Assembly: GCF_900103625.1 (NCBI RefSeq)
Contig: NZ_LT629700.1
Span: 682,001 to 746,000 of the forward strand
Direction: 5' to 3'
DNA length: 64,000 nt
Origin: Corynebacterium mycetoides
GTDB taxonomy: Bacteria; Actinomycetota; Actinomycetes; Mycobacteriales; Mycobacteriaceae
Shown: in pieces, positions 1 through 10,159 of the stretch
How positions within the stretch are numbered: the first letter of the stretch is position 1
How the letters are laid out: the number at the start of each line of letters is the position of its first letter
The notes under the pieces: generated by a model
Database searches by the model: none
What the model was told of the DNA's origin: nothing
What the model saw: the letters and a program-made list of their open reading frames with translations, nothing else
Program-made: the position numbers and the translations under genes

Positions 1-1330
1 CGTAGGCGAAGTCCACCGGGGTCGACCCCGCCGGGAGGTTCACCACGTCGCCCTTCGGGGTGAAGGCGAAGATCTGCTGGGATGTGAGGTCGTAGCGCAG
101 GGAGTCGAGGAACTCGTTCGGGTCGGCGGCCTCTTTCTGCCAGTCCAGCAGCTGGCGCATCCACGCCATCTGGTCCACCTCGGCCTGGTCTCCCTTGTGG
201 GAGCCCTTCGTCTCCTTGTAGCGCCAGTGCGCCGCGACGCCGAATTCGGCGTTGTAGTGCATCTCGTGCGTGCGCACCTGCACCTCGAGCGGGCGCCCGC
301 TGTCGGTCATCACCGTGGTGTGCAGCGACTGGTACACGCCGAACCGCGGGTTCGAGATGTAGTCCTTGAACCGCCCCGGCATCACCGAGTACAGCGAGTG
401 CACCACGCCGATCGCCGCGTAGCAGTCGTGGATGCTGTCCACCAGCACCCGGATGCCGACCAGGTCGAAGATTTCGTCGAACTCGTGGCCGCGCACCACC
501 ATCTTCTGGTAGATCGACCAGTAGTGCTTCGGCCGGCCCATTACCTCGGTGGTGATGCCGTTGGACTTGAATTCCGCCTGCAGCTGCTCCGTGATCTCGC
601 GCAGCGCCCGGTCGCGCGAGGGCGCGCGGTCGGCGACGAGGCGGACGATCTCCTCGTACTTGCGGGGGTAGAGAATCGCGAAGGCGAGGTCTTCGAGTTC
701 CCACTTCACGCTCGCCATCCCCAGGCGGTGCGCCAGCGGCGCGATGACGTCGAGCGTTTCCCGCGCCTTCTTGGCCTGTTTCTCCGGCGGGAGGAAACGC
801 ATCGTGCGCATGTTGTGCAGCCGGTCCGCCACCTTGATCACGAGCACGCGGGGGTCCTCGGCCATCGCGACGATCATCTTCCGGATCGTCTCCGCCTCGG
901 CGGCCGCGCCGAGTGCGACCTTGTCCAGCTTGGTCACGCCGTCGACAAGCTTGGCTACCTCGGGCCCGAAGTCCTCGGTGAGGTCGGCGAGCGAGTAGTC
1001 CGTGTCCTCCACCGTGTCGTGCAGCAGCGCGGCAACCAGCGTCGTGGTGTCCATGCCGATCTCGGCGCAGATGGTGGCCACCGCCAGCGGGTGGGTGATG
1101 TACGGGTCGCCCGACTTGCGGGTCACGCCCTCGTGCAAGCGCTCGGCCGTGTCGTACGCGCGGTTGAGCAGGTCCGCGCTCGCCTTCGGGTGGTAGCGGC
1201 GGTGGATGGTCATGAGCGGGTCGAGCACCGGGTTGACCCGGGCGCGCCCGCCCGTCAGGGAACGGGCCAACCGGGCCGAAACGCTGCGCACGCTCGAGCC
1301 CGAGCGCTTCTGCACCTTCTCGTTCGCCAT
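1..1330 (-). CDS. rel: Bifunctional (p)ppGpp synthetase/hydrolase Rel, N-terminal 443 residues (cut by window edge)
   Basis: Makes and hydrolyses the alarmone (p)ppGpp during the stringent response in the cytoplasm. The minus-strand reading from the ATG at 1330 gives an N-terminal HD hydrolase domain with the His-Asp pair at about residues 104-105 ([13 protein letters not shown]). The synthetase domain follows ([23 protein letters not shown]), then the first residues of a TGS domain ([21 protein letters not shown] region). The frame stays open to base 1, so the C-terminal TGS/ACT part lies outside the window. AAAGGG about 7 nt upstream supports this start. It follows apt and dciAE, the conserved dciAE-apt-rel order of corynebacteria. 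Family assignment is secure. Confidence 0.96.
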   Translation of the reverse strand, partial: MANEKVQKRSGSSVRSVSARLARSLTGGRARVNPVLDPLMTIHRRYHPKASADLLNRAYDTAERLHEGVTRKSGDPYITHPLAVATICAEIGMDTTTLVAALLHDTVEDTDYSLADLTEDFGPEVAKLVDGVTKLDKVALGAAAEAETIRKMIVAMAEDPRVLVIKVADRLHNMRTMRFLPPEKQAKKARETLDVIAPLAHRLGMASVKWELEDLAFAILYPRKYEEIVRLVADRAPSRDRALREITEQLQAEFKSNGITTEVMGRPKHYWSIYQKMVVRGHEFDEIFDLVGIRVLVDSIHDCYAAIGVVHSLYSVMPGRFKDYISNPRFGVYQSLHTTVMTDSGRPLEVQVRTHEMHYNAEFGVAAHWRYKETKGSHKGDQAEVDQMAWMRQLLDWQKEAADPNEFLDSLRYDLTSQQIFAFTPKGDVVNLPAGSTPVDFAY

Positions 1331-1366
1331 CGCGGGCCCTTTCTCGCTTATCGACGCCTTAAGTCT

Positions 1367-1948
1367 CTAGCGCTCGTGCTCGAGGACGACCAGAGGGGCG
1401 TCGCCGAGCCTTGCGCGCCCTCCGAGGCCTTCGACCTCGAGGACAACTGCGTATCCAACGACGCTACCACCGGCGCGTTCGATCAACTCACTCGCGGCCA
1501 CGAGAGTGCCGCCGGTGGCCAGGACGTCGTCGATAAGCACGACTTTCCGGCCCGCGAAGTCGATGCCCTCGGCGGGAACTTCCAGCGCCGCTGAGCTTTA
1601 TTCGGTCTGGTACTCCTCCGTGATCACGGGCGGCGGCAGCTTGCCCTTCTTGCGGATGGCCAGGATGCCCAGACCGAGCTCGTAGGCCACGGCGGAGCCG
1701 ATGAGGAAGCCGCGCGCGTCCAGCCCGCCGATCAGGTCCGCTCCGAACGCCCGGCTCGTCTCGGCCAGCTCGCGGATCACCACGGTCAGCGCCTCGCCGT
1801 CGGCCAGCACGGGTGTCAGGTCCTCGAACAGCACGCCGGGTTCCGGGAAGTCCTGAACCTTGCGGATCTTGGCGTGTAGAGCGTCGCGGGCGGTTGCGTA
1901 TCGGCCGGTCGCGGGGGGTTGGATGGGCACTGCGTGTCCTCGCTTCAC
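1367..1948 (-). pseudogene. apt: Adenine phosphoribosyltransferase interrupted by an in-frame TAA
   Basis: Apt converts adenine plus PRPP to AMP (purine salvage). The minus-strand reading from 1948 gives 116 residues ending [11 protein letters not shown] and then TAA (1598-1600). In the same frame the rest of the enzyme continues without any further lesion: [18 protein letters not shown], then the PRPP loop [13 protein letters not shown], ending LVVLEHER at the TAG at 1367. The family normally reads E-Y-G-(S/T)-A-A here, so TAA-AGC stands where TAC/TAT-GGC is expected. The truncated product lacks the PRPP-binding loop and should be inactive. Without the stop it would be 193 aa, a normal Apt length. 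This is a recent nonsense mutation, a sequencing error or a read-through site; the sequence cannot say which. Confidence 0.85.
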
Positions 1949-1978
1949 TTCGTTATCTAGAGGTCGTTAGGGGATGCG

Positions 1979-3643
1979 TTACTGGGTGGTGGCGTCAGTG
2001 GACGGCGGGCGCAGCTGCCACCGGTCCATGTTCCAACCGATGCCAGTTGGGCCTGTGTACACAATAACGTTTGTCAGGTTCCGGTCTATTGCGAATGACC
2101 TCGGCTGCGCCGCCAGCGGCAGGCTGGGCAGCGTCTCCCACAGCTTGGTCTCCGCCTCCCGCATCGCGTCAACGTCCGGGGTGCGCGCGCCGAGGCCGCC
2201 GTATTCGGTCTGCGGATTCACCGGGCGCAGCACCGCGTCCACGGTCCCCTCCACGCCGGTCTCCGCGCCCCACTCGTCGATCTCGACGCGCCCGATGTCC
2301 CGCAGGGTCTTGGTCTCTCCGGTTGTGGCGGTCACGTCCGTCACTGTCACGCCGGCAGCCTCGCACGAGTCGCGGATGGCCTCCACCATCGCCGCCATGC
2401 GTGTCGACGCCTGCGCGTACCCGATCCGCAGCTCAAGGCCCGCCAGCGAGCGCGCGCCTTCCACGTCGACGTCCATGTGGGGCGCGGCGATGTCATCGAA
2501 ACGCTTCGCCAGCGGGTCGTTGTGTGCGACGACGTGCACGGTTGTCGCAGGCACCTCGACGCCCGCCTCCGCACTCGACGCTGCGGCCACGGCCCGCGGA
2601 TCCACGCACTTCGCCAGCGCCCGCCTGCGCTCGTGGTACGACCACGGCCCAAAATCTTCGAAGGTGAGCGAATCCGTCAGCGCCCCCTCCGTCGAGGTCA
2701 CGTCCAGCGCGTTGCCCTCCGCGTTGCGGTCGAGCCACTGCGGGTCTGCCTCGCTGACGTCCGCAATGCGGAGATTACCGGTGGCGTTCAGCTCCGCGGA
2801 GTCTGCCGTGCCCGGCCACACGACGATCTCGTCGGTCAGGGGCACGTCGCCGTAGTAGTGCTCGTTGGCCACCAACGTCACCTGGCCGGCCTCCCCCACG
2901 CTGTCGAGCACATACGGCCCGAAGGAGACGTGCATCGCCGGGTCGAAGGTGTCCAGGTTGAAACCGTCGTGCCACTCCCTGGCGATGCGGCGCAGCGACT
3001 CGGGGTTGCCAGAATTCAGTTCCGCGTTGAGCCCCGCCTCGTCCATGTTCACCCTCGACGCCACCGCATGGGCGGGCATGACGGTGCCGGGGCCGAACAG
3101 CTCCCGCCACCTCGCGCCCCGGCCCTCGGCGAAGACGACGTCGAAGTTCTTGGCGCCGGGCTGGCAGTTGAGGCGCTCGGCATCGTCGAAAAGCGGCATG
3201 TGCGAGCCGAAGATCTCCGGGTTCTTCCCCGCGGTGAAGGTGAGCAAATAGTCGGTGCAGGTCACGGGCGCGCCGTCGGAAAACACCGCCTCGGGCGCGA
3301 GCTGGTACTGCACAATGCGCTGGGCGCCGGGCAACGCCTGGGTGCGCACGAGATCCGTGTTTGGGATCATCTGACCGCTGGGGCCAGCGACAAACACGCC
3401 GGGGTACACGCGCCCCGAGACCATCTGCGCGAACTCGGACACACCGACGTCGGACCCGGCGTTGATGGTGCTCACGCTGCCCGGGATCTGGTAGGCGAAC
3501 TGGCTCGCCTCCTGCTCGGCCGACGTGTCGCTGCCCGGCGTCGCGCACGCGACCGCCCCTGCTGTCGCGGCGGTGACCGCGACCGTAAGCGCGAAAAGCT
3601 TGCGCATCAGCGGGTGGGAACTGCGCACGGCACGCCGTCCCAT
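1979..3643 (-). CDS. dciAE: ABC-transporter-type peptide-binding lipoprotein (DciAE-like)
   Basis: Resembles family-5 extracellular solute-binding proteins, which deliver oligopeptides to ABC permeases. No permease or ATPase gene lies nearby, so its transport partner is unknown. The N-terminus has a basic stretch (MGRRAVRSSHPLMRK), a hydrophobic segment and a lipobox-like A-V-A-C with Cys at about residue 33, so it is probably a membrane-anchored lipoprotein. The ATG at 3643 overlaps the secF stop as TGATG, which implies translational coupling. An upstream GTG at 3664 and an internal ATG at 3607 are alternatives. The symbol follows the corynebacterial secF-dciAE-apt-rel order; the true substrate is not known. 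Confidence 0.8.
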   Translation of the reverse strand: MGRRAVRSSHPLMRKLFALTVAVTAATAGAVACATPGSDTSAEQEASQFAYQIPGSVSTINAGSDVGVSEFAQMVSGRVYPGVFVAGPSGQMIPNTDLVRTQALPGAQRIVQYQLAPEAVFSDGAPVTCTDYLLTFTAGKNPEIFGSHMPLFDDAERLNCQPGAKNFDVVFAEGRGARWRELFGPGTVMPAHAVASRVNMDEAGLNAELNSGNPESLRRIAREWHDGFNLDTFDPAMHVSFGPYVLDSVGEAGQVTLVANEHYYGDVPLTDEIVVWPGTADSAELNATGNLRIADVSEADPQWLDRNAEGNALDVTSTEGALTDSLTFEDFGPWSYHERRRALAKCVDPRAVAAASSAEAGVEVPATTVHVVAHNDPLAKRFDDIAAPHMDVDVEGARSLAGLELRIGYAQASTRMAAMVEAIRDSCEAAGVTVTDVTATTGETKTLRDIGRVEIDEWGAETGVEGTVDAVLRPVNPQTEYGGLGARTPDVDAMREAETKLWETLPSLPLAAQPRSFAIDRNLTNVIVYTGPTGIGWNMDRWQLRPPSTDATTQ

Positions 3644-4854
3644 CAACGTGACGTGGGGCGCCACGACGCTGTGGTGGGCCCGGTCTGCCCGGTCTGCCCA
3701 GTCGGTGCGGCCTGGTTGGGGGCAGCGGGAGCGGATGCGGGCGCGGCGACCGTGCGCTTGGAGCCGGTGATCTCCTCACCGGCATCCCCGTCCGCGCCGC
3801 GGCCCTCCCGGAACTCCTGCACCTCGCGGTTGTGCTCCTGGTACTTCTTTTGCCGGTTGATCAGGGACACCAGAATCGGGGTTGCCAGGAAGAGGGAGGA
3901 GAAGATGCCCTCAATAACGCCTATGAGCTGGATCAGGGCCAGGTCCCGCAGGGTGCCCACGCCCATCATCCACACGGCCACCACCATCAGCGCCACGATG
4001 GGCAGCGCGGAGATGACGGATGTGGAGATGGAGCGCATGACGGTCTGGTTGACCGCCAGGTTGGCCTCCTCCGCGTACGTGGTGCGGCGCGAGTCGAGCA
4101 CCCCGGCCGTGTTCTCGCGCACCTTGTCGAAGACGATCACCGTGTCGTAGATGGAGAAGGTCAAAACCGTGAGCAGGCCGATGACCATCGCGGGTGTGAT
4201 CTCCAGGCCGAAGAGGGCGTAGATGCCCATGATCAGGACGCCGTCGATAAGCAGGGCCGCCATCGCGGCCACGGCCATCTCCCGCTCGAGGCGCAGGGCC
4301 ACGTAGGCTGCGGCGGCGAGCAGGAAAACACCCATCGCGAGGATCATGCGCTGGGTGATGGTCGAGCCCCAGGACTCGGAAACCGTCGAGTCGCCGATGG
4401 CGTCGGGGCTGACGTTTCCCTCGGAGTCGAGCGGCTGGTGCTCCTCGAAGATGGCTTGGCGGGCCTGGTCAATCTGGTCCTGCGTGAGGTGCTCCGAGTT
4501 GATTTCCAGCGTGCGCGCGTCGCCGGCGCCGATGATCTGCGTCAGCTCCGGGGTGACTCCGGTCGCCTCGATGAACGTCTCTTCCACGTCCTCGGCCACT
4601 AGGTCGCCGGCGGGCATGGACATCTTCGTCCCGCCCTCGAAGTCGATGCCCAGGTTGAACCCGCGCAGGAGCATGGCGGCCAGCGCGATGACCACCAGCG
4701 CGAAGGTGATGCCGTACCACAGCTTCGAGCGGCCGATGAAGTCGATCGCGCCCTCTCCCGTGTACAGCTTGTCGTAGCGGCTGCGCGTGACGCTGGCGGA
4801 CGCCGCTTCAGGGACGGAATCGCCCGTGCCGGGTGTGAATTTGGTGCTTGCCAT
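3643..4854 (-). CDS. secF: Protein translocase subunit SecF
   Basis: Membrane subunit of the SecDF complex, which uses the proton-motive force to help pull secreted proteins out of the SecYEG channel. The 403-aa product has a first membrane span (WYGITFALVVIALAAMLL), the conserved motif FEGGTKMS just after it, and a cluster of five further spans from about residue 165 containing TFSIYDTVIVFDKVRE and the SIST(S) motif. The C-terminal tail is long, Ala/Pro-rich and cytoplasmic. It lies 3 nt after secD in the yajC-secD-secF operon, and its stop overlaps the start of dciAE. Confidence 0.96.
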   Translation of the reverse strand: MASTKFTPGTGDSVPEAASASVTRSRYDKLYTGEGAIDFIGRSKLWYGITFALVVIALAAMLLRGFNLGIDFEGGTKMSMPAGDLVAEDVEETFIEATGVTPELTQIIGAGDARTLEINSEHLTQDQIDQARQAIFEEHQPLDSEGNVSPDAIGDSTVSESWGSTITQRMILAMGVFLLAAAAYVALRLEREMAVAAMAALLIDGVLIMGIYALFGLEITPAMVIGLLTVLTFSIYDTVIVFDKVRENTAGVLDSRRTTYAEEANLAVNQTVMRSISTSVISALPIVALMVVAVWMMGVGTLRDLALIQLIGVIEGIFSSLFLATPILVSLINRQKKYQEHNREVQEFREGRGADGDAGEEITGSKRTVAAPASAPAAPNQAAPTGQTGQTGPTTASWRPTSR

Positions 4855-4857
4855 GAC

Positions 4858-6663
4858 TTAGTTCTCCTCTGCTCGAGCCGGCTGTGCCGAGGCGGTGGCG
4901 CCCGCGGTGCCAGCGGCGCGCTCGCGCTGCACGAGGCGGTAGATAGCGCCCATGCCGTTGACGGCCGGGCGGGACCAGAAACGCGACCGGGACGCGAGAA
5001 TCATCAGCGGGGCGGTCACCAGGAACGTGACTAGGAGGTCGACCACCGTGGTCAGGCCCATAGTAAACGCGAATCCCTTCACATCACCCACGGCGAGGAA
5101 GTAAATCACCACAGCGCCGATGAGGGTGACGATGTTGCCGGTGACGATGGTCTCCTTCGCCCGGTCCCAGCCCTGCGCGGTGGCCGAGCGGAAGGTCCGC
5201 CCCTTGCGCAGCTCGTCCTTCACGCGCTCGTAGATGACCACGAACGAGTCCGCCGTGGTGCCGATGCCGATGATCAGGCCCGCGATGCCGGACAGATCCA
5301 GGGAGTACCCGATCCAGCGCCCGAGCAGGACGAGCACGCCGTAGACCACCAGCCCCGCGACCGCCAGGGTGGCCAGCGAAATGAGACCGAACAGGCGGTA
5401 GTAGGCGAAGACGAATATGGCCACCAGGATCAGGCCGACAACGCCCGCGATCAGGCCCGCCTTCAGGGAAGCCGCGCCGAGGGAGGGCGGCACCGTCATC
5501 GCCGTTCCCCCGGGCTCGCCGTCCTCCCCCGCAAAGGAGAGGGGCAGGGCGCCGTAGCGCAGGTTGTTCGCCAGCGCGGTGGCCTCCTCCTGCGTGAACT
5601 GGCCGGTGATGGATGTTGCGGAGCCGACCGGGGTGGCGCCCTGGATGACGGGCGCCGAGATGACCTGGGAGTCCAGCGTGATGGCGACCTGCTGGCCGAT
5701 CATGTTCGAGGTGAGCTGCGCCCACGCCTGGGAGCCGTTCGGCTCGCCGTCCTGGCTAAACGCGAAGCTGATCTCCATCTGGCTGGTCTGCGGGTTGTAT
5801 CCGCCTGTGATCGCCCGGCTGGTGTCGATTTCGTTGCCCGTGAGCCGCGGGCCCTCCGGGTTCTGCGGGTCGAGCAGCGGTGCCTCGCCGAGCAGTAGCG
5901 GCTGGAGGGATGTCGCGTCGCACGCCACAAGCGGCTGGGACGAGTCGTCCGTGCCCGCCAGGGGGTCCGTCTGCTGGGTTTGGCAGACCGTGCTCATCAG
6001 CGCCAGGGACGCGAACTGCTGGGTCGGGTCCGAGGACTGCCGGGTCTCCCGCAGCATCTCGGTGGTCTCCTGCCGGCGGTCCGCGGCCTCGACCGGGCCC
6101 TTCGGCTCCTCCAGCGGCTCGGCGGTGACCTCCAGCCCCGCGGCGCCCTCGCCCAGCTGGGCCACAATACCGTCGATGGTGCTCTGCGCCTGATCCTTGG
6201 GCAGGATGCCGTGGGCCACCCACGCGTTGGCGGTGTCCACCAGCGTCTCCCCCAGCGCCGCCGGGTCGGGCGCGGGGCTTTGCGCGACCGGGCGGAACGC
6301 GAGCTGCGAGGTCTGACCGAGGTTGCGCACAGCCGAGGTGTCGTCGCCGGCGGCGGTGATCACCAGCGTGTTGCCGTCGACGACGACGCTCGCCCCGCTC
6401 ACGCCCATGCCGTTGACGCGGTTCTCAATAATGTTGCGCGCGTCTTGGAGCTGCTCCGGTGTGGGGTCCTGGCCCTGCGGCACCAGGGTCACCCGGGTGC
6501 CGCCTTGCAGGTCGATTCCCAGCTTGGGGGTCGCGGACTTACTGCCCGTGAAGAAGACGAGGGCGTACACCGCGACGATGATAAGCAAAAACAGAGCGAG
6601 GGCCGTCGCGGGCCACGTCCGTTTTGCCCGCAAGTCTGCGGCGCGCCGTGTGGGTGAGGACAC
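4858..6663 (-). CDS. secD: Protein translocase subunit SecD
   Basis: Partner of SecF in the proton-driven stage of Sec export. Starting at GTG 6663 (AGAGGAG 8 nt upstream) gives 601 aa; the longer frame to 6741 has no comparable ribosome site. It has an N-terminal span (ATALALFLLIIVAVYALVF), the conserved LGIDLQGGTRVTL motif, a large extracytoplasmic P1 domain, then five spans beginning with LKAGLIAGVVGLILVAIFV and containing GTTADSFVVIYERVKDE. The P1 domain carries a charged, Gln-rich insertion (about residues 180-270), common in actinobacterial SecD. Ends 3 nt before secF. Confidence 0.96.
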   Translation of the reverse strand: MSSPTRRAADLRAKRTWPATALALFLLIIVAVYALVFFTGSKSATPKLGIDLQGGTRVTLVPQGQDPTPEQLQDARNIIENRVNGMGVSGASVVVDGNTLVITAAGDDTSAVRNLGQTSQLAFRPVAQSPAPDPAALGETLVDTANAWVAHGILPKDQAQSTIDGIVAQLGEGAAGLEVTAEPLEEPKGPVEAADRRQETTEMLRETRQSSDPTQQFASLALMSTVCQTQQTDPLAGTDDSSQPLVACDATSLQPLLLGEAPLLDPQNPEGPRLTGNEIDTSRAITGGYNPQTSQMEISFAFSQDGEPNGSQAWAQLTSNMIGQQVAITLDSQVISAPVIQGATPVGSATSITGQFTQEEATALANNLRYGALPLSFAGEDGEPGGTAMTVPPSLGAASLKAGLIAGVVGLILVAIFVFAYYRLFGLISLATLAVAGLVVYGVLVLLGRWIGYSLDLSGIAGLIIGIGTTADSFVVIYERVKDELRKGRTFRSATAQGWDRAKETIVTGNIVTLIGAVVIYFLAVGDVKGFAFTMGLTTVVDLLVTFLVTAPLMILASRSRFWSRPAVNGMGAIYRLVQRERAAGTAGATASAQPARAEEN

Positions 6664-6771
6664 TGCGGAAACTCCTCTGTCGTCATATGGTGGTGAACTT
6701 CGCTCCCCCGGGGCCGGTTCACGGCGGCTGGGAACGCACATCGCAACATGCTACGTCATCCCCCGGACACA

Positions 6772-6809
6772 ACAGGGCCCGGCCCCGCATGTCGCGGCGC
6801 CGGGCCTGT
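6772..6809 (-). terminator. GC-rich hairpin between yajC and secD
   Basis: Complementary arms CAGGGCCCGG (6773-6782) and CCGGGCCTG (6800-6808) with further G:C pairs inside form a strong stem. There is no run of T after it on the minus strand, so it looks more like an attenuating or RNA-processing hairpin inside the operon than a full rho-independent terminator. Confidence 0.4.
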
Positions 6810-6826
6810 GGCGAAGCGGAAGGCCT

Positions 6827-7117
6827 CTAGTCGGTCCGGGCGCCGTCGGTGTTCGCGGCGGCCGGCGTGGCGCGGCGCAGGACGCCGGTGCGCTCGGTGG
6901 TCACGACAATTCCCGGGGCGATCTCGAGGCGCAGCGTGTCGGCGTCGGCCCCGACGACGGTGCCGTGCACTCCGGCGACGGTGACGACCGCGTCACCGGG
7001 CTGAAGGGACGCGTGGAGCTGCTCCATGTCGGCCTGGCGCCGGCGCTGGCTGCGCATCATCAACAATGTGGGCAGCATGAACACCGCGAGAATAATCAGC
7101 AAGAAGATGAGTTCCAT
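6827..7117 (-). CDS. yajC: Preprotein translocase subunit YajC
   Basis: Small single-span protein that associates with SecDF in the cytoplasmic membrane. The ATG at 7117 gives 96 aa: an N-terminal span (MELIFLLIILAVFMLPTLL), a basic stop-transfer segment (MRSQRRRQAD) and the conserved cytoplasmic region LQPGDAVVTVAGVHGTVVG. The C-terminus is Ala-rich and variable. The open frame extends to 7264, but that extension runs into ruvB and has no hydrophobic start. It sits between ruvB and secD, the conserved actinobacterial order. Confidence 0.93.
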   Translation of the reverse strand: MELIFLLIILAVFMLPTLLMMRSQRRRQADMEQLHASLQPGDAVVTVAGVHGTVVGADADTLRLEIAPGIVVTTERTGVLRRATPAAANTDGARTD

Positions 7118-7131
7118 GGTCACCCATTGTG

Positions 7132-8208
7132 TCACAGCAGGTTGAGCTGCCCCGGCGCCTCCGGGGGCGGGGTGATGCCCAGGTGGTTCCAGGCCGCCGC
7201 GGTGGCCACGCGCCCCCGGCCCGTGCGCGCCATCAGGCCCGCGCGGACGAGGTAGGGCTCGCACACCTCCTCCACCGTCGCCGGTTCCTCCCCCACGGCG
7301 ATGGCGAGCGTGTTCACGCCGACGGGTCCTCCCCCGTGGCCGCGGATGAGCGAATCCAGCACGGCGCGGTCGAGCCGGTCGAGCCCGAGCTCGTCGACGT
7401 CGAAGACTTCCAGCGCGGCGCGCGCCGCGGGGACGTCGACACGCCCGTCGCCGTGCACGTCCGCCCAGTCGCGCACGCGGCGGAGCAGGCGGTTGGCGAT
7501 GCGCGGTGTCCCGCGCGAGCGGGAGGCGATCTCCACGGCGGCGTCGTGGGTGATGTCCACGTCCAGGATCGTCGCCGCGCGGGTGATCACGCTGGTCAGG
7601 TCGTCGACGTCGTAGAACTCCATCTGGGCGGTGAACCCGAAGCGGTCACGCAGCGGGCCCGTGAGCATGCCGGCGCGGGTGGTGGCCCCCACGAGAGTGA
7701 ACGGCGGGATCTCCAGCGGAATCGACGTCGCGCCCGGGCCCTTGCCCACGATGACGTCGATGCGGAAGTCTTCCATCGCCATGTAGAGCATTTCCTCGGC
7801 GGGCCGTGCGATGCGGTGGATCTCGTCTATGAAGAGCACGTCGCCCTCCATGAGGTTGGACAGCATGGCCGCCAAGTCGCCCGCGCGCTCCAGCGCCGGG
7901 CCCGAGGTCATGCGTAGCGACGTCCCGAGTTCCTGCGCGATGATCATCGCCATCGTCGTCTTGCCCAGCCCCGGCGGGCCAGATAGCAGGATGTGGTCGG
8001 GGGTGACCGCGCGGCGTTTGGCACCGGCGAGCACGAGGTTGAGTTGCTCGCGCACCTTGGGTTGGCCGATGAACTCCCCGAGCGACTTCGGGCGCAGGGA
8101 TTTCTCCACGTCGCGGTCCTCGATGAGTTCCGCGGCGTTCACGACGGAACCTGCCGGACGGCCCACGCCCTCCGGCAGGGCGAACTCGGTCTTTTCTACG
8201 TCAGGCAT
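7132..8208 (-). CDS. ruvB: Holliday junction branch-migration ATPase RuvB
   Basis: AAA+ motor that drives branch migration of Holliday junctions together with RuvA. The 358-aa product has the Walker A motif SGPPGLGKT (about residues 76-84), Walker [10 protein letters not shown] (about 124-132), the sensor/arginine-finger segment GPLRDRFG, and the C-terminal winged-helix domain ([15 protein letters not shown]). Both length and motifs are typical. It starts 10 nt after ruvA and is followed 14 nt later by yajC. Confidence 0.98.
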   Translation of the reverse strand: MPDVEKTEFALPEGVGRPAGSVVNAAELIEDRDVEKSLRPKSLGEFIGQPKVREQLNLVLAGAKRRAVTPDHILLSGPPGLGKTTMAMIIAQELGTSLRMTSGPALERAGDLAAMLSNLMEGDVLFIDEIHRIARPAEEMLYMAMEDFRIDVIVGKGPGATSIPLEIPPFTLVGATTRAGMLTGPLRDRFGFTAQMEFYDVDDLTSVITRAATILDVDITHDAAVEIASRSRGTPRIANRLLRRVRDWADVHGDGRVDVPAARAALEVFDVDELGLDRLDRAVLDSLIRGHGGGPVGVNTLAIAVGEEPATVEEVCEPYLVRAGLMARTGRGRVATAAAWNHLGITPPPEAPGQLNLL

Positions 8209-8218
8209 GCCCCAAACC

Positions 8219-8839
8219 CTACTTCGAGCCGAGCTGGGTCAGGGCGGCGCGCAGCAGCTCCGACGACGTCGCCTGCGGGTTGCCGTCCGCGAGCGTGTCC
8301 ACGACCGGGCGCGCCGCCTTGTCCGTAAACCCCAGGCCGACGAGCGCCTCGATCACCTGCTCCGTCACGAGCGACGCCCCCCGCGCGGGCGCCGCGGCCT
8401 GCCCCGGCCCCGGCTGCGCGGGTTCGTACAGGCCGTCGATCTTGTCCTTGAGCTCCAGGGCCATGCGCTCTGCCATCTTCTTGCCCACGCCGGGGATGGT
8501 CTGGATTCGTTTGATCGCCGCCGCGTCCCCGGCGGTGATGAGCGCGGCCAGTTCCGCGGGCTCGAAGACGGACAGGCACGCGACGGCGAGCTTCGGGCCC
8601 AGCCCGGTGACGGTCTGCAGCTTGAGGAACATGGTGCGCGCGGCGTCGTCGGCGAACCCGTAGAGGGTCACGCCGTCGTCCTTGACCACCATCGAGGTGA
8701 GCACTCGGGTGGTCTCGCCCCGGGTGAGGCGGGCGAGCGTGGGCGGGCCGGCCACGAACCGGTAGCCCACCCCGGAGCACTCGATCACCGCGTGGTCCAA
8801 GCCGATGGTGAGAACTTCCCCGTGCAGAGAGTCAATCAA
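8219..8839 (-). CDS. ruvA: Holliday junction DNA-binding protein RuvA
   Basis: Tetrameric protein that binds four-way junctions and loads RuvB. The product is 206 aa if translation starts at TTG 8839 ([13 protein letters not shown]), which matches the usual MIxSLxG start of the family; the open frame runs much further upstream but there overlaps ruvC. It has an OB fold at the N-terminus, helix-hairpin-helix motifs ([10 protein letters not shown] and [11 protein letters not shown]), a flexible Pro/Ala-rich linker, and a C-terminal domain III ([13 protein letters not shown]) that contacts RuvB. TTG is an uncommon start and the ribosome site is weak, so the exact start is less sure than the gene. 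Confidence 0.95.
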   Translation of the reverse strand: MIDSLHGEVLTIGLDHAVIECSGVGYRFVAGPPTLARLTRGETTRVLTSMVVKDDGVTLYGFADDAARTMFLKLQTVTGLGPKLAVACLSVFEPAELAALITAGDAAAIKRIQTIPGVGKKMAERMALELKDKIDGLYEPAQPGPGQAAAPARGASLVTEQVIEALVGLGFTDKAARPVVDTLADGNPQATSSELLRAALTQLGSK

Positions 8840-8880
8840 GGCGAAACCGTCCGTTCTGAGCGTCGAATCCTGATGTCGAA

Positions 8881-9402
8881 TTATGAGGAGGTGGCCGCCA
8901 GCCCGCGCGCAATGAGCGGGGCGCGCCAGCAGTGGCACACCGCGATGGCCAGCGCATCCGCCGCGTCGGCGGGCTTGGGAGGCTCGCCTAAGCCCAGGAT
9001 GCGCGTCACCATGGTGGTCATCTGCTTCTTGTCGGCCCGGCCGTTGCCGGAGATGGCTTTTTTCACCTCGGACGGCGTGTACTGGTGCACCGGTATGCCG
9101 CGCTCGGCGGCCGCGAGGATGAGCACCCCCACCGCGTGTGCGGTGTGCATGACGGTGGAGACGTTCCCGCGCTCGAAGATGCGCTCCATGGCGATGACGT
9201 CCGGCTGGTAGTCGTCCAGCCACTCGCGCACCGCCGCCGACAGCCGCACCAGTCGCTCCGGCAGCTCGGACGCCGCCGGGGTGCGCACAACACCCACCGC
9301 CACGGGAATGACCTGCCGGCCCCGCCCCGCCTGGACCACGGACAAGCCGCACCGGGTCAGGCCCGGGTCGATGCCCATCACCCGCAGCCCCTCGAGGTTC
9401 AC
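8881..9402 (-). CDS. ruvC: Crossover junction endodeoxyribonuclease RuvC
   Basis: Dimeric nuclease that resolves Holliday junctions. The 173-aa protein has an RNase-H-like fold with the acidic catalytic set visible: Asp in [11 protein letters not shown] (residue 12), Glu in AMERIF (about 73), and the Asp pair in [12 protein letters not shown] near the C-terminus. The basic DNA-binding region ([15 protein letters not shown]) is intact. It heads the ruvC-ruvA-ruvB run, 41 nt before ruvA and 4 nt after the yebC stop. Confidence 0.97.
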   Translation of the reverse strand: MNLEGLRVMGIDPGLTRCGLSVVQAGRGRQVIPVAVGVVRTPAASELPERLVRLSAAVREWLDDYQPDVIAMERIFERGNVSTVMHTAHAVGVLILAAAERGIPVHQYTPSEVKKAISGNGRADKKQMTTMVTRILGLGEPPKPADAADALAIAVCHCWRAPLIARGLAATSS

Positions 9403-9406
9403 GGTC

Positions 9407-10159
9407 CTAGTCCTCCAGCTGCGCCGCGACCTCGTCGCTCAGCGTCATGTTCGTGTACACGTTCTGCACGTCGTCGGAGTCCTCGAGCGCGTCGATGAGC
9501 CTGACCATCTTGCGCGCGCCGTCGACATCCAGGTCAACCTCCACCGACGCGCGGAAATCCTGCTCGGCGTCCTCGACCTCGATGCCCTCGCTCTCCAGTG
9601 CGGAGCGTACGGCGCGCAGGTCCGTCGGCGCGCAGATGATCTCGAACACCTCTCCCAGGTCGCGCACCTCCTCCGCACCCGCCTCCAGCACGGCCATGAG
9701 CAGGTCGTCCTCGGAGAGCTCGCCCTTGGGCACGGTCACCACTCCGGTGCGCGTGAACATGTAACCCACCGAGCCGGTTTCGCCGAGGTTGCCCCCGTTC
9801 TTAGTCATGGCGGTGCGCACCTCGGTGGCGGCGCGGTTGCGGTTGTCTGTGAGGCACTCGATCATCACCGCGACGCCGTTCGGGCCGTAGCCCTCGTAGA
9901 CCACGGCCTCCCAGTTGGAACCGCCGGCCTCCTCGCCGGAGCCGCGCTTGCGGGCGCGCTCGATGTTGTCCTTCGGGACGGAGGCCTTGGTGGCCTTGCG
10001 AATCATGTCGTCGAGGGTTGGGTTGGCGGAGGGGTCGCCGCCGCCGGTACGGGCGGCCACCTCGATGTCCTTGATCATTTTCGCCCACTGCTTCGAACGC
10101 TTCGCGTCGTTGGCGGCCTTCTTGTGTTTCGTGGTTGCCCACTTTGAGTGGCCTGACAT
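9407..10159 (-). CDS. yebC: YebC/PmpR-family (TACO1-like) protein
   Basis: Member of the YebC family, long annotated as transcription regulators and now also linked to translation of proline-rich stretches. The ATG at 10159 gives 250 aa starting [16 protein letters not shown], the family signature, preceded by AGGGGAG. It has the conserved [13 protein letters not shown] segment at about residues 85-97 and an acidic C-terminus ending QLED. The frame's extra 18 residues upstream lack family similarity. Neighbourhood (next to ruvCAB) is conserved in actinobacteria. The exact role in this organism is inferred. Confidence 0.93.
   Translation of the reverse strand: MSGHSKWATTKHKKAANDAKRSKQWAKMIKDIEVAARTGGGDPSANPTLDDMIRKATKASVPKDNIERARKRGSGEEAGGSNWEAVVYEGYGPNGVAVMIECLTDNRNRAATEVRTAMTKNGGNLGETGSVGYMFTRTGVVTVPKGELSEDDLLMAVLEAGAEEVRDLGEVFEIICAPTDLRAVRSALESEGIEVEDAEQDFRASVEVDLDVDGARKMVRLIDALEDSDDVQNVYTNMTLSDEVAAQLED

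Noticed and set aside
197..1594. 465-aa plus-strand frame across rel and apt
   Set aside because: Antisense shadow; rel is open over its whole length on the minus strand with HD and synthetase motifs.
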